NCBI RefSeq assembly: GCF_036227605.1
Contig: NZ_CP109487.1
Span: 5,371,001 to 5,435,000, forward strand
Length of the DNA stretch: 64,000 bases
From: Streptomyces sp. NBC_01439
Lineage (GTDB): Bacteria > Actinomycetota > Actinomycetes > Streptomycetales > Streptomycetaceae
Direction: 5' to 3'
A model generated the notes under the pieces. The model had not been told where the DNA came from. It saw nothing but the letters and a program-made list of their open reading frames with translations, and did not search any database. The translations under genes and the position numbers were made by a program. Shown here one piece after another: positions 20,296 to 28,924 of the stretch (its first letter is position 1; every line of letters starts with the position of its first letter).

Positions 20296-20769
20296 TCAGT
20301 GCTGGATCAGACCGCCGACCCGGACGGCGGCGACGTGGCCCGTTGCGGGGAGGGTGTGCGACAGTGCGAGGCCGATGTCGACCAGCGAGGAGCGGCGGAG
20401 TCCGGTGACGTCGGGGATCGGGGTCCAGGCCGACTCGACGACCGCGCCGTCAGGCTCCGGCCGGAGCCGGCCGCCGGTGATGCGCACCCGGTAGAAGACA
20501 CCGACGTTCTGGTGGTCCGGGCCGCCGGGTACGGAGCGTTCGGCCGCGGGGATCAGCCTGGAGTCCACACCCAGCAGGCGATCGACCACGGCGTCGCAGC
20601 CGGTCTCCTCGGCGACCTCCCGGATCACCGCGTCGAACGGATCCTCCCCGTGCTCGACCCTGCCGCCCGGAAGGAACCAGGTGCTCCTGCCCTCCGGAGA
20701 CACATGGCGGGCGAGCAGCACCCGGCCGTCCTCGATGCACACGGCGTAGGCCGCCAACCGGAAACTCAT
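20296..20769 (-). CDS. NUDIX hydrolase
   Basis: 157 residues. The Nudix box is present and complete around residues 34-56 (GRVEHGE, then REVAEETG), with the Glu pair that binds magnesium. NUDIX enzymes cleave nucleoside diphosphates linked to another group; the substrate cannot be told from sequence. The C-terminal VVESAWTPIPDV is the usual last strand. GGAGGG lies 7 nt before ATG 20769; an open frame continues upstream to 21456 but only as antisense of the hydrolase region. It is downstream of the CocE gene on the same strand's opposite neighbour, with a 77-bp gap. Confidence 0.88.
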   Translation of the reverse strand: MSFRLAAYAVCIEDGRVLLARHVSPEGRSTWFLPGGRVEHGEDPFDAVIREVAEETGCDAVVDRLLGVDSRLIPAAERSVPGGPDHQNVGVFYRVRITGGRLRPEPDGAVVESAWTPIPDVTGLRRSSLVDIGLALSHTLPATGHVAAVRVGGLIQH

Positions 20770-20846
20770 GTCCGTACCCTCCGTCGAACCGTGTCCGATG
20801 GCCAAGCCCGCCCGGTCGGTCGTGGCGGCCGGGCGGGCGCGCGGGA

Positions 20847-22469
20847 TCAGCCGAGGGGGAGGTCCAGGTAGGACGGGGTGGGCTCCGGGGAGGTGAACGC
20901 CAGGGTGGCGCGGGGCAGGTTGGCGTCGGCGTAGAAGGGGTCGCGGGCGTCGATCACCAGCATCAGGCGGTGGCCGCGCGGCACGTCGTAGGCCGTGGCC
21001 TGGAGGTCGATGTCCGCGCTGATCAGGCTGTCGGGCGGGGAGTCGACGTCGGTGTACGGGGCGTGCGTGATGAGGTGCGCCGTGCCGTCGGGTGCCGTGT
21101 CGAGGAGGTACGCGACGAAGGTGGATCCGGGGTTCGCCGCCCGGTACGTCACGCGCAGCCGCGGTGTGCCGCGCAGTCGGGTGGTCTCCCCGGCCGGTTC
21201 CGACGTCCACACGGCGGCGACGGTCCGGTCGATGTCCTGGGTCCGGTAGACCTTCGGGCGGCCGGCGATCTCCGCGTAGCCGGACTGCACCACCTTGTCG
21301 GCGACGGTCGCCGGGGTGTCCACCCCGCACAGCACGGTCGAGGTCCAACCGGCCTGTGGTTCGTCGCCGAGTTCGCCGTCGTCCGCCAGGTGCAGCCGTT
21401 CCAGGCGTTCGGTGAGGGAGGGCCAGGTGGGGCGGGGTTCGAGGGTTTTGCTCCACATGATCTCGCCGAGCACCTGGCCCTCGGCGTCGATGCCGTTGTC
21501 GATCTCCTTGAGGTGGTGGTCGAGCCAGCGGTGGGCGTCCGTCCAGATCCGGTTGGGCAGACCGAGTATTCCGGTCATCTCGGGGCCGGAGTGGTCGCCG
21601 ATGGAGACGGCGAGGCGTTTGGGGCCGGTCAGTTCGTTGAACATCTTCAGCGTCTGGTTGGGCGGGAAGAGGGTCTCGTGCCAGGCGAGCGAGAAGAAGA
21701 CCGGCACCTGACGGCGGTTGAGTTCCTTGATGTGGGTGAAGGGCGAGCGGGTCTCCGCCCAGCGCAGGGTGCCCTGGACGTCGCGGTTGGCGAGGACGTT
21801 GTCGAAGACGCTCTGCGTCTGCGGGCTCAGTCGGGCCTTCGCGGCCGCGTCGAGCAGGGCCCGTACGGCCGCGATGTGCCGGGTGGAGTTCTCGTAGAAG
21901 GCCTCGCCGAGGTCGCCCCAGGTGCTGAGCGCGACCACGGCGTCGATGCGGGTGTCGTGCGCGGCGACGAGCTGGCTGATGCCGGAGCCGTACGAGTCCC
22001 CGAGGAAGCCGATCTTCGTCACCGGGCCGGTGCTGCGCTCGATGAGGTGGTCCAGGGCCCGGCTGCCGTCGGCGACGTCGAGCGGGCCCGCCACGTCGAC
22101 CTGGCCCTCGGAGCCGGCGAAGCCTCGGGTGGAGTAGGCGAGGACGTTGTAACCGCGGGCGGCGAAGAGGGAGGCCTGGACGGCGTACGGGAGCCAGCCC
22201 AGGCCGGACCAGGGCGAGGGCATGATGATCGCGGGGCGCGGCTGGGTTCCGGTGTGTCGCCAGAGCGCGGCGTCGAGGAGGTCCCCGTCGGCGCCGGTCA
22301 CCTTGCCGCGGGTGAAGACGGCGACCGAGCGGACCTCGGCGATCTCGGCGGCGCGGGCGGGGGCGAGGCCGGTGACGTCGCCGCTCTCCAGGGCGGTCAC
22401 GAAGGCGGTGAGGGCGGTCGCGTCGAGTTCGGGATAGAGGGAGAAGGGGGTGCGGGCGGCTGGAGTCAC
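20847..22469 (-). CDS. CocE/NonD-type serine hydrolase
   Basis: 540 residues. An alpha/beta hydrolase domain (PAIIMPSPWSGLGWLPY, GYNVLAYSTRGFAGSEGQ) has the nucleophile elbow GDSYGSG, followed by a C-terminal jelly-roll domain (RLRGTPRLRVTYRAANPGSTFVAYLLD) as in cocaine esterase and X-Pro dipeptidyl-peptidases. The family hydrolyses esters, acyl-amides or peptides. No signal peptide is seen, so it is probably cytoplasmic. GTG 22469 with GAGGA 9 nt upstream is preferred; a longer frame upstream would enter the regulatory region. It is divergent from the acyl-CoA operon. Confidence 0.85.
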   Translation of the reverse strand: MTPAARTPFSLYPELDATALTAFVTALESGDVTGLAPARAAEIAEVRSVAVFTRGKVTGADGDLLDAALWRHTGTQPRPAIIMPSPWSGLGWLPYAVQASLFAARGYNVLAYSTRGFAGSEGQVDVAGPLDVADGSRALDHLIERSTGPVTKIGFLGDSYGSGISQLVAAHDTRIDAVVALSTWGDLGEAFYENSTRHIAAVRALLDAAAKARLSPQTQSVFDNVLANRDVQGTLRWAETRSPFTHIKELNRRQVPVFFSLAWHETLFPPNQTLKMFNELTGPKRLAVSIGDHSGPEMTGILGLPNRIWTDAHRWLDHHLKEIDNGIDAEGQVLGEIMWSKTLEPRPTWPSLTERLERLHLADDGELGDEPQAGWTSTVLCGVDTPATVADKVVQSGYAEIAGRPKVYRTQDIDRTVAAVWTSEPAGETTRLRGTPRLRVTYRAANPGSTFVAYLLDTAPDGTAHLITHAPYTDVDSPPDSLISADIDLQATAYDVPRGHRLMLVIDARDPFYADANLPRATLAFTSPEPTPSYLDLPLG

Positions 22470-22721
22470 GTCAGTCCATCCTCTTCGTCGTCTTCGTCGA
22501 GTGACACGAACTGGTGCGCCCGCCCGGGCCCGGAGCGGAACGTTCAGTATCGAGGGGACATCCAGTGACGTATCGCGAGTTTCCGGCTTACGGCCGAAAT
22601 CGCCCCCACTGCGCCCGCGGGCCGTCGAGCGGCGGGACCTGCGGCCGGCGCTGTGCGCGACAACTGCCTTTCCCGTGAAGTGGTTTGGCTCGGGTGGCGG
22701 GAAGGCGTCGCCACTCGAGAA

Positions 22722-22743
22722 AATCATGCAAGCATGCTTGATT
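22722..22743. promoter_or_regulatory. Palindromic operator candidate before the acyl-CoA operon
   Basis: CAAGCATGCTTG (22729-22740) is a perfect 12-bp palindrome inside an A/T-rich island, with AATCA and TGATT marking a wider symmetric frame. It is 53 bp before the first operon gene. The TetR protein encoded at the operon end (31463) is the natural candidate ligand. The remaining 326-bp gap (22470-22795) shows no gene. Confidence 0.55.
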
Positions 22744-22795
22744 GTTTTGCCGGGTGCTGCCAGTCTTCCCCTCACGCCGAGAAAGGGAGCGCACC

Positions 22796-23608
22796 GTGCC
22801 CGATCCGTCCGCCGTCGACGCAGCCGTCACCGTCTTCGCAGATCTGCGCGAGGAAGGCCGCGAACTGGACTCCGTGGTAGCAGAGTTGACCGCCCCCGAC
22901 TGGGCCCGGGCCACCCCCGCGCCCGGCTGGACCATCGCCCACCAGATCGCCCACCTGCACTGGACCGACCGGGCCTCGCTGCTCTCCCTCACCGACGCCG
23001 TCGGCTTCGGCCACATGGCCGAGGAGGCCCTGAAGGCCCCCAACACCTTCGTCGACGAGGGCGCGCGCGAGGGCGCGGAGCTGGCCCCCGCCGAGCTGCT
23101 CGCCCGCTGGCGCGCCACGCGTGCCGCCCTCGACGAGGCGTTGTCCGAAGCCTCGCCCGACACCCGCTTCCCCTGGTACGGGCCGCCGATGAAGGCCGCC
23201 TCCATGGCCAGCGCCCGGCTGATGGAGACCTGGGCGCACGGCCAGGACGTCGCCGACGCGCTCGGCGTCCACCGCACCCCGACCGCGCGGCTGCGGCACG
23301 TGGCGCGGATCGGCGTACGGGCCCGCGACTACGCCTACGCCGTACGCGGACTGCCCGCGCCCGCCGAGCAGTTCCGGGTGGAGCTGACGGCCCCCGAGGG
23401 CCCCGAGGTGTGGACTTACGGCCCGCCGGACGCCCCGCAGCGGATCACCGGCCCGGCGCTCGACTTCTGCCTGCTGGTCACCCAGCGGGCCCACCGCGCC
23501 GACCTCGAGCTCATCGCGACCGGCCCCGACGCGGACCGCTGGCTGGACATCGCCCAGGCCTTCGCCGGCCCGGCGGGAGCCGGCCGGGAGCCGGGGGCCG
23601 CGCGGTGA
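22796..23608 (+). CDS. TIGR03084-type DinB-like metal-binding protein
   Basis: 270 residues. The N-terminal four-helix DinB/mycothiol-isomerase fold is marked by GWTIAHQIAHLHWTDR (metal His residues) and SARLMETWAHGQDVADAL (third His), and a C-terminal domain follows. TIGR03084 proteins are actinobacterial and occur with AtuA-like and carboxylase genes, as here. The enzyme may use mycothiol on an acyl-CoA-derived substrate; this is inference. GGGAG precedes GTG 22796. Its stop overlaps the next start by 4 bp, so it is the first gene of a coupled operon. Confidence 0.85.
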   Translation: MPDPSAVDAAVTVFADLREEGRELDSVVAELTAPDWARATPAPGWTIAHQIAHLHWTDRASLLSLTDAVGFGHMAEEALKAPNTFVDEGAREGAELAPAELLARWRATRAALDEALSEASPDTRFPWYGPPMKAASMASARLMETWAHGQDVADALGVHRTPTARLRHVARIGVRARDYAYAVRGLPAPAEQFRVELTAPEGPEVWTYGPPDAPQRITGPALDFCLLVTQRAHRADLELIATGPDADRWLDIAQAFAGPAGAGREPGAAR

Positions 23609-25416
23609 CCCGGCGCCCCCTCGTCATCGGCAACGCCTCGGGTTTCTACGGGGATCGTTTCGGCGCCCTGCGCGAGATGGTGACCGGCGGCCCGCTGGAC
23701 GTGCTGACCGGCGACTACCTCGCCGAGCTGACCATGCTGATCCTGGGCCGCGACCGTCTGAAGAACCCGGACCTCGGCTACGCCAAGACCTTCCTGCGCC
23801 AGTTGGAGGAGGGGCTCGGGCTCGCGCACGAGCGCGGCGTGCGGATCGTTACGAACGCCGGCGGCCTCAACCCGGCCGGACTCGCCGACGCCGTAATGGC
23901 TTTGGCGGCGAAGGTGGGCGTCCCGGTGCGGGTCGCCCACGTCGAGGGCGACGACCTCACCGCACGGACGGACGGGGCCCTGACGGCCAACGCCTACCTC
24001 GGGGGCGCCGGGATCACGGCCTGCCTGCGGGCGGGCGCCGACGTGGTGGTCACCGGCCGGGTCACGGACGCGGCACTGGTGAGCGGCCCGGCGGCCTGGT
24101 GGTTCGACTGGGCCGCGGACGACTACGACCGGTTGGCGGGGGCGGTGGCCGCGGGCCACGTCTTGGAGTGCGGCACCCAAGCCACCGGCGGCAACTACTC
24201 CTTCTTCGCCCGGCACGACGTCCGCCGCCCCGGCTTCCCGCTGGCGGAGATCTCCGCGGACGGCTCGGCGGTCATCACGAAACACCCCGGCACGGGCGGA
24301 GCCGTCACCGCCGGCACCGTCACCGCCCAACTCCTCTACGAAACCCAGGGCGTGCGCTACCTCGGCCCGGACGTGACCACCCGTCTGGACACCGTCCGGC
24401 TGACCGACGAGGGCGCCGACCGGGTACGGCTCACGGGAGTGCGCGGAGAGGCCCCGCCGCCCTCCCTGAAGGTGGGCGTCACCCGGATCGGCGGCTGGCG
24501 CAACGAGGTCGTCTTCGTCCTGACGGGCCTGGACGTCGAGGCCAAGGCGGACCTCGTCCGCACCCAACTGGCCGAGGTGTTGGAAGGCGTGGTTGACGCC
24601 ACCTGGACCCTGGCCCGCACCGACCACGAGGACGCCGACACGCAGGAGACGGCCTCCGCCCTCCTGCGACTGGTCGTCCGCGACCCGTCCCCGGACCGGG
24701 TGGGCCGCGCCCTGACCTCGACGGCGATCGAACTGGCCCTCGGCAGCTACCCGGGCTTCCACGTCACCGCCCCACCGGGCCCGGCGCAGCCCTACGGCGT
24801 CTTCACCTCGACCCTGGTCCCGTCGGACGAGGTCCCGCACGTGGCGGTCCTCCCGGACGGCACCCACGTACGAGTCCCGGCCCCACCGCCCCAGCCCCCC
24901 GCACATCCAGCCCCGCCGGCGGAGCCCCCTGCACCCCCAGTCCCACCGGCGGAGCCCCCCGCATTTCCAGCCCCGCCGGCGTTTGAGGCGCGGGGGTCCG
25001 GGGGCGGAGCCCCCGAAGGGGTCGGGGGCGGAGCCCCCGCCGGGTCCGGGGCGGAGCCCCGGGAGACCGTCCGCGCCCCCCTCGGGGCGCTGGCCGGGGC
25101 CCGCAGCGGCGACAAGGGCGGGGACGCCAACGTCGGGGTGTGGGTCGAGACCGACCCCGCCTGGGACTGGCTGCGCGACACCCTCACCGCCGAGGTGTTC
25201 CAGGAACTGCTCCCCGAGACCGCGCAGCACACCGTCACCCGCCACGAGCTGCCGCTGCTGAGGGCCCTCAACTTCACCGTCACCGGCATCCTCGGCGACG
25301 GCGTCGCCTCCGGCCACCGCTTCGACCCCCAGGCCAAGGCCCTCGGCGAATGGCTCCGCGCCCGCCACCTCGACATTCCCGTCGCCCTCCTCCCGGCCCC
25401 GGAGGCCACCCCATGA
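23605..25416 (+). CDS. AtuA family protein (acyclic terpene utilisation, DUF1446)
   Basis: 603 residues. The N-terminal DUF1446 domain is clear: VIGNASGFYGDRF, LDVLTGDYLAELTMLIL, RIVTNAGGLNP, DVVVTGRVTDAALV. The C-terminal AtuA domain reads LGALAGARSGDKGGDANVGVWV. Family members accompany acyl-CoA carboxylases in acyclic terpene or branched acid breakdown. Between the two domains (residues about 430-490) is a Pro/Ala/Gly-rich stretch whose DNA is a translated intergenic repeat, unlike the flanking coding sequence. GTG 23605 overlaps the upstream stop, and the gene's TGA overlaps the next ATG. Confidence 0.85.
   Translation: MTRRPLVIGNASGFYGDRFGALREMVTGGPLDVLTGDYLAELTMLILGRDRLKNPDLGYAKTFLRQLEEGLGLAHERGVRIVTNAGGLNPAGLADAVMALAAKVGVPVRVAHVEGDDLTARTDGALTANAYLGGAGITACLRAGADVVVTGRVTDAALVSGPAAWWFDWAADDYDRLAGAVAAGHVLECGTQATGGNYSFFARHDVRRPGFPLAEISADGSAVITKHPGTGGAVTAGTVTAQLLYETQGVRYLGPDVTTRLDTVRLTDEGADRVRLTGVRGEAPPPSLKVGVTRIGGWRNEVVFVLTGLDVEAKADLVRTQLAEVLEGVVDATWTLARTDHEDADTQETASALLRLVVRDPSPDRVGRALTSTAIELALGSYPGFHVTAPPGPAQPYGVFTSTLVPSDEVPHVAVLPDGTHVRVPAPPPQPPAHPAPPAEPPAPPVPPAEPPAFPAPPAFEARGSGGGAPEGVGGGAPAGSGAEPRETVRAPLGALAGARSGDKGGDANVGVWVETDPAWDWLRDTLTAEVFQELLPETAQHTVTRHELPLLRALNFTVTGILGDGVASGHRFDPQAKALGEWLRARHLDIPVALLPAPEATP
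24890..25060 (+). repeat. Intergenic-type repeat translated inside the atuA-like gene
   Basis: CCGCCGGCGGAGCCCCC-type units repeat in tandem (24917-24970), then GCCGGCGTTTGAGGCGCGGG (24975-24994) and paired GGGGGCGGAGCCCCC hairpins follow. The same 20-mer stands at 50620-50639 between genes, and a close relative forms the palindrome at 3347-3380. Length keeps the frame open. Confidence 0.75.
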
Positions 25417-27011
25417 CCCGCCTCGGCACCACCGTCGACCCGCACGCCCCCGAGCACGCGCAGGCCCGTACCGCCGCGCTGGAACGCCTCGCCGCCCTCG
25501 ACGCCGAGCACGCCAAGGCCCTGCAGGGCGGCGGCGAGAAGTACACGGCCCGCCACCGGGCCCGCGGCAAGCTCCTGGCGCGCGAGCGCGTCGAGCTGCT
25601 CCTCGACCCCGACACCCCGTTCCTGGAACTGTCCCCGCTCGCCGCCTGGGGCAGCGACTACCCCGTCGGCGCCTCCATGGTCACCGGCATCGGCACCGTC
25701 GAGGGCGTCGAGTGCCTGATCACCGCCAACGACCCCACCGTCCGCGGCGGCGCCTCCAACCCGTGGACGCTGAAGAAGGCGCTGCGCGCCAACGAGATCG
25801 CCCGGCAGAACCGCCTCCCCTGCATCAGCCTCGTGGAGTCCGGCGGCGCCGACCTGCCCTCCCAGAAGGAGATCTTCATCCCGGGCGGCGCGGTCTTCCG
25901 CGACCTCACCCGGCTCTCGGCCGAAGGCATCCCGACCGTCGCCGTCGTCTTCGGCAACTCCACCGCCGGAGGCGCGTACGTTCCCGGCATGTCCGACCAC
26001 ACGATCATGATCAAGGACCGTTCCAAGGTGTTCCTCGGCGGTCCGCCCCTGGTCAAGATGGCCACCGGCGAAGAGAGCGACGACGAGTCCCTCGGCGGCG
26101 CCGACATGCACGCCCGCGTCTCCGGACTCGCCGACCACTACGCCCTCGACGAGCACGACGCGATCCGCCAGGCCCGCCGCGTCGTGGCCCGCCTGAACCA
26201 CCGCAAGCCGCGCCAGGACCCGCCGAAGGCCCAGGAACCCCTCCACGACCCCGAGGAACTCCTCGGCATCGTCCCGCCCGACCTGAAGACCCCCTTCGAC
26301 CCGCGCGAGGTCATCGCCCGGATCGTCGACGCCTCCGACTTCGACGAGTTCAAGCCCTTCTACGGCCCCAGCCTCGTCACCGGCTGGGCCACCCTGCACG
26401 GCTACCCGGTCGGCATCCTCGCCAACGCGCAGGGCGTGCTGTTCAGCGCCGAGTCCCAGAAGGCCGCACAGTTCATCCAGCTCGCCAACCAGCGCGACAT
26501 CCCCCTCCTCTTCCTCCACAACACCACCGGCTACATGGTCGGCAAGGAGTACGAGCAGGGCGGCATCATCAAACACGGCTCGATGATGATCAACGCGGTC
26601 TCCAACTCGAAGGTCCCGCACCTGTCCGTACTCATCGGCGCGAGCTACGGCGCCGGCCACTACGGCATGTGCGGCCGCGCCTACGAACCCCGCTTCCTCT
26701 TCGCCTGGCCCAGCGCCAAGTCCGCCGTCATGGGGCCCCAGCAGCTGGCCGGAGTGCTCTCCATCGTGTCCCGCCAGTCGGCCGCCGCCAAGGGCCTCCC
26801 GTACGACGAGGAACAGGACGCCGGAATGCGAGCCTTCGTCGAAGCGCAGATCGAGTCCGAGTCCCTCCCGATGTTCCTGTCCGGGCGGATCTACGACGAC
26901 GGGGTCATCGACCCGCGCGACACCCGTACCGTCCTCGGCCTGTGCCTGTCGGCCGTCCACAACGCCCCCGTCGAGGGCGCCCGTGGCGGCTTCGGCGTCT
27001 TCCGGATGTGA
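25413..27011 (+). CDS. Acyl-CoA carboxylase beta subunit (carboxyltransferase)
   Basis: 532 residues, full length for the MccB/AtuC class. Conserved segments include KYTARHRARGKLLARERVE, LVESGGADLP, GNSTAGGAYVPGMSDH, GGPPLVKMATGE and the C-terminal GASYGAGHYGMCGRAYEPRF. It moves carboxyl from biotin to an acyl-CoA, methylcrotonyl-, geranyl- or a related CoA. Neighbouring AtuA and biotin-carboxylase genes favour a branched or terpenoid acyl-CoA over acetyl- or propionyl-CoA. ATG 25413 overlaps the AtuA stop (ATGA). Confidence 0.92.
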   Translation: MTRLGTTVDPHAPEHAQARTAALERLAALDAEHAKALQGGGEKYTARHRARGKLLARERVELLLDPDTPFLELSPLAAWGSDYPVGASMVTGIGTVEGVECLITANDPTVRGGASNPWTLKKALRANEIARQNRLPCISLVESGGADLPSQKEIFIPGGAVFRDLTRLSAEGIPTVAVVFGNSTAGGAYVPGMSDHTIMIKDRSKVFLGGPPLVKMATGEESDDESLGGADMHARVSGLADHYALDEHDAIRQARRVVARLNHRKPRQDPPKAQEPLHDPEELLGIVPPDLKTPFDPREVIARIVDASDFDEFKPFYGPSLVTGWATLHGYPVGILANAQGVLFSAESQKAAQFIQLANQRDIPLLFLHNTTGYMVGKEYEQGGIIKHGSMMINAVSNSKVPHLSVLIGASYGAGHYGMCGRAYEPRFLFAWPSAKSAVMGPQQLAGVLSIVSRQSAAAKGLPYDEEQDAGMRAFVEAQIESESLPMFLSGRIYDDGVIDPRDTRTVLGLCLSAVHNAPVEGARGGFGVFRM

Positions 27012-27019
27012 GCCCGCAC

Positions 27020-28924
27020 ATGACGAACTTGACCTCCCTCCTCGTCGCCAACCGCGGCGAGATCGCCGTCCGGATCTTCCGCACCGCCCGCGCCCTGGGC
27101 CTGGCCACCGTCGCCGTCCACTCCGACCCGGACGCCGACGCCCTGCACGTCCGCGACGCCGACGCGGCCGTACGGCTGCCCGGCGCGGCCCCCGCCGACA
27201 CCTACCTGCGCGGCGACCTCATCATCAAGGCCGCCCTCGCCGCGGGCGCCGACGCCGTCCACCCCGGCTACGGCTTCCTCTCCGAGAACGCCGACTTCGC
27301 CCGCGAAGTCCTGGCCGCCGGACTGACCTGGATCGGCCCGCCCCCCGAAGCCATCGAGGCCATGGCCTCCAAGATCCGGGCCAAGGAACTGATGCGCACC
27401 GCCGGGGTGCCGCTCCTCGACCCCGTCGATCCAGCCGCCGCCACGGCCGCCGACCTGCCCCTCCTCCTCAAGGCCGCGGCCGGCGGCGGTGGCCGCGGCA
27501 TGCGCGTGGTCCGCGACCTCGAGCAGCTGGGGGAGGCCCTCGACGCCGCCTCGGCCGAGGCCCGCTCCGCCTTCGGGGACGGCGAGGTCTTCGCCGAGCC
27601 CTACGTGGAACGCGGCCGCCACGTCGAGGTGCAGATCCTTGCCGACGCCCACGGCACCGTCTGGGCGCTGGGCACCCGCGACTGCTCCCTCCAGCGGCGC
27701 CACCAGAAGGTCATCGAGGAGGCGCCGGCACCGGGCCTGCCGGACGCCCTGCGCGAGAGCCTCCACACCGCAGCCGTCGCCGCGGCCCGCGCGGTCTCGT
27801 ACGAGGGCGCGGGCACCGTCGAGTTCCTCGTCACCGCCGACGGACGCCCGTACTTCCTCGAGATGAACACCCGACTCCAAGTCGAACACCCCGTCACCGA
27901 AGCCGTCTTCGGGCTCGACCTCGTCGCCCTGCAGCTGCGCGTCGCCGAGGGCGAGGCCCTGCCCCCGGCGCCCCCGCAGCCCACCGGCCACGCCGTCGAA
28001 GCCCGGCTCTACGCCGAAGACCCCGCCCGGGACTGGCGCCCGCAGACCGGCGTCCTGCACACCCTCGCCATCCCGGGCGAGATCCGCGTGGACACCGGCT
28101 TCACCGACGGGGACACCGTCGGCATCCACTACGACCCCATGCTCGCCAAGGTCGTCGCCCACGCCCCCACCCGCGCCGGGGCCGTCCGGGCCCTCGCCGC
28201 CGCCCTCGCCGGAGCCCGCATCCACGGGCTCACCACCAACCGCGAACTCCTCGTGGGCTCCCTGCGGCACCCGGAGTTCGCCGCCGCGCAGCTCGACACC
28301 GGCTTCTACGACCGCCACCTCGACACCCTCACCGGCAGTGCCCCGGACGCCGCTCCGGCCGCCCTCGCCGCCGCCCTCGCCGAAGCGGCCCCCGGCCCGG
28401 ACGCCCCGCTCGCCGCCCGCCTCGGCGGCTGGCGCAACGTCCGCTCCCAGCCCCAGACCCGCCGCTACACCGCGGCCGGCACCGAGTACGAGGTCCAGTA
28501 CCACCCGGTGAACCACCCCGGTGTCCGGGTCGTCTCCACCTCCCCGGACCTCGTCACCCTCGAAGTCGACGGAATCCGCCGTGCGTTCCACGTGAAACAA
28601 AAATCGAACGAGATCTACGTGGACTCCGCACTCGGCGCCCACACCTTCACTCCCGTCCCCCGCTTCCCGGACCCCCAGGACCGGACCGAACCGGGCTCGC
28701 TGCTCGCCCCCATGCCCGGCACCGTCGTCCGCATCGCCGAGGGCCTGGCCCCCGGCAGCCCCGTCACCGCCGGCCAGCCCCTGCTCTGGCTGGAGGCCAT
28801 GAAGATGGAGCACCGCATCCTCGCTCCCGCCTCCGGCAAGCTCACCGCGCTCCACGTCGCCACCGGCCAACAGGTCGAGTTCGGCGCCCTGCTCGCCGTA
28901 GTCCAGGAGGAACCGCAAGCATGA
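27020..28924 (+). CDS. Biotin-dependent acyl-CoA carboxylase alpha subunit
   Basis: 634 residues: biotin carboxylase (LLVANRGEIAVRIFRTAR, LKAAAGGGGRGMRVV, FLEMNTRLQVEHPVTE), a linker BT domain, and a biotinyl domain with EAMKMEH at about residue 594. It carboxylates biotin with ATP and bicarbonate and pairs with the beta subunit directly upstream. A GTG at 27008 gives four more residues (VSPH) and overlaps the upstream stop, so either start may be used; I kept the ATG. The next gene's ATG overlaps its TGA. Likely 3-methylcrotonyl- or geranyl-CoA carboxylase alpha. Confidence 0.92.
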   Translation: MTNLTSLLVANRGEIAVRIFRTARALGLATVAVHSDPDADALHVRDADAAVRLPGAAPADTYLRGDLIIKAALAAGADAVHPGYGFLSENADFAREVLAAGLTWIGPPPEAIEAMASKIRAKELMRTAGVPLLDPVDPAAATAADLPLLLKAAAGGGGRGMRVVRDLEQLGEALDAASAEARSAFGDGEVFAEPYVERGRHVEVQILADAHGTVWALGTRDCSLQRRHQKVIEEAPAPGLPDALRESLHTAAVAAARAVSYEGAGTVEFLVTADGRPYFLEMNTRLQVEHPVTEAVFGLDLVALQLRVAEGEALPPAPPQPTGHAVEARLYAEDPARDWRPQTGVLHTLAIPGEIRVDTGFTDGDTVGIHYDPMLAKVVAHAPTRAGAVRALAAALAGARIHGLTTNRELLVGSLRHPEFAAAQLDTGFYDRHLDTLTGSAPDAAPAALAAALAEAAPGPDAPLAARLGGWRNVRSQPQTRRYTAAGTEYEVQYHPVNHPGVRVVSTSPDLVTLEVDGIRRAFHVKQKSNEIYVDSALGAHTFTPVPRFPDPQDRTEPGSLLAPMPGTVVRIAEGLAPGSPVTAGQPLLWLEAMKMEHRILAPASGKLTALHVATGQQVEFGALLAVVQEEPQA

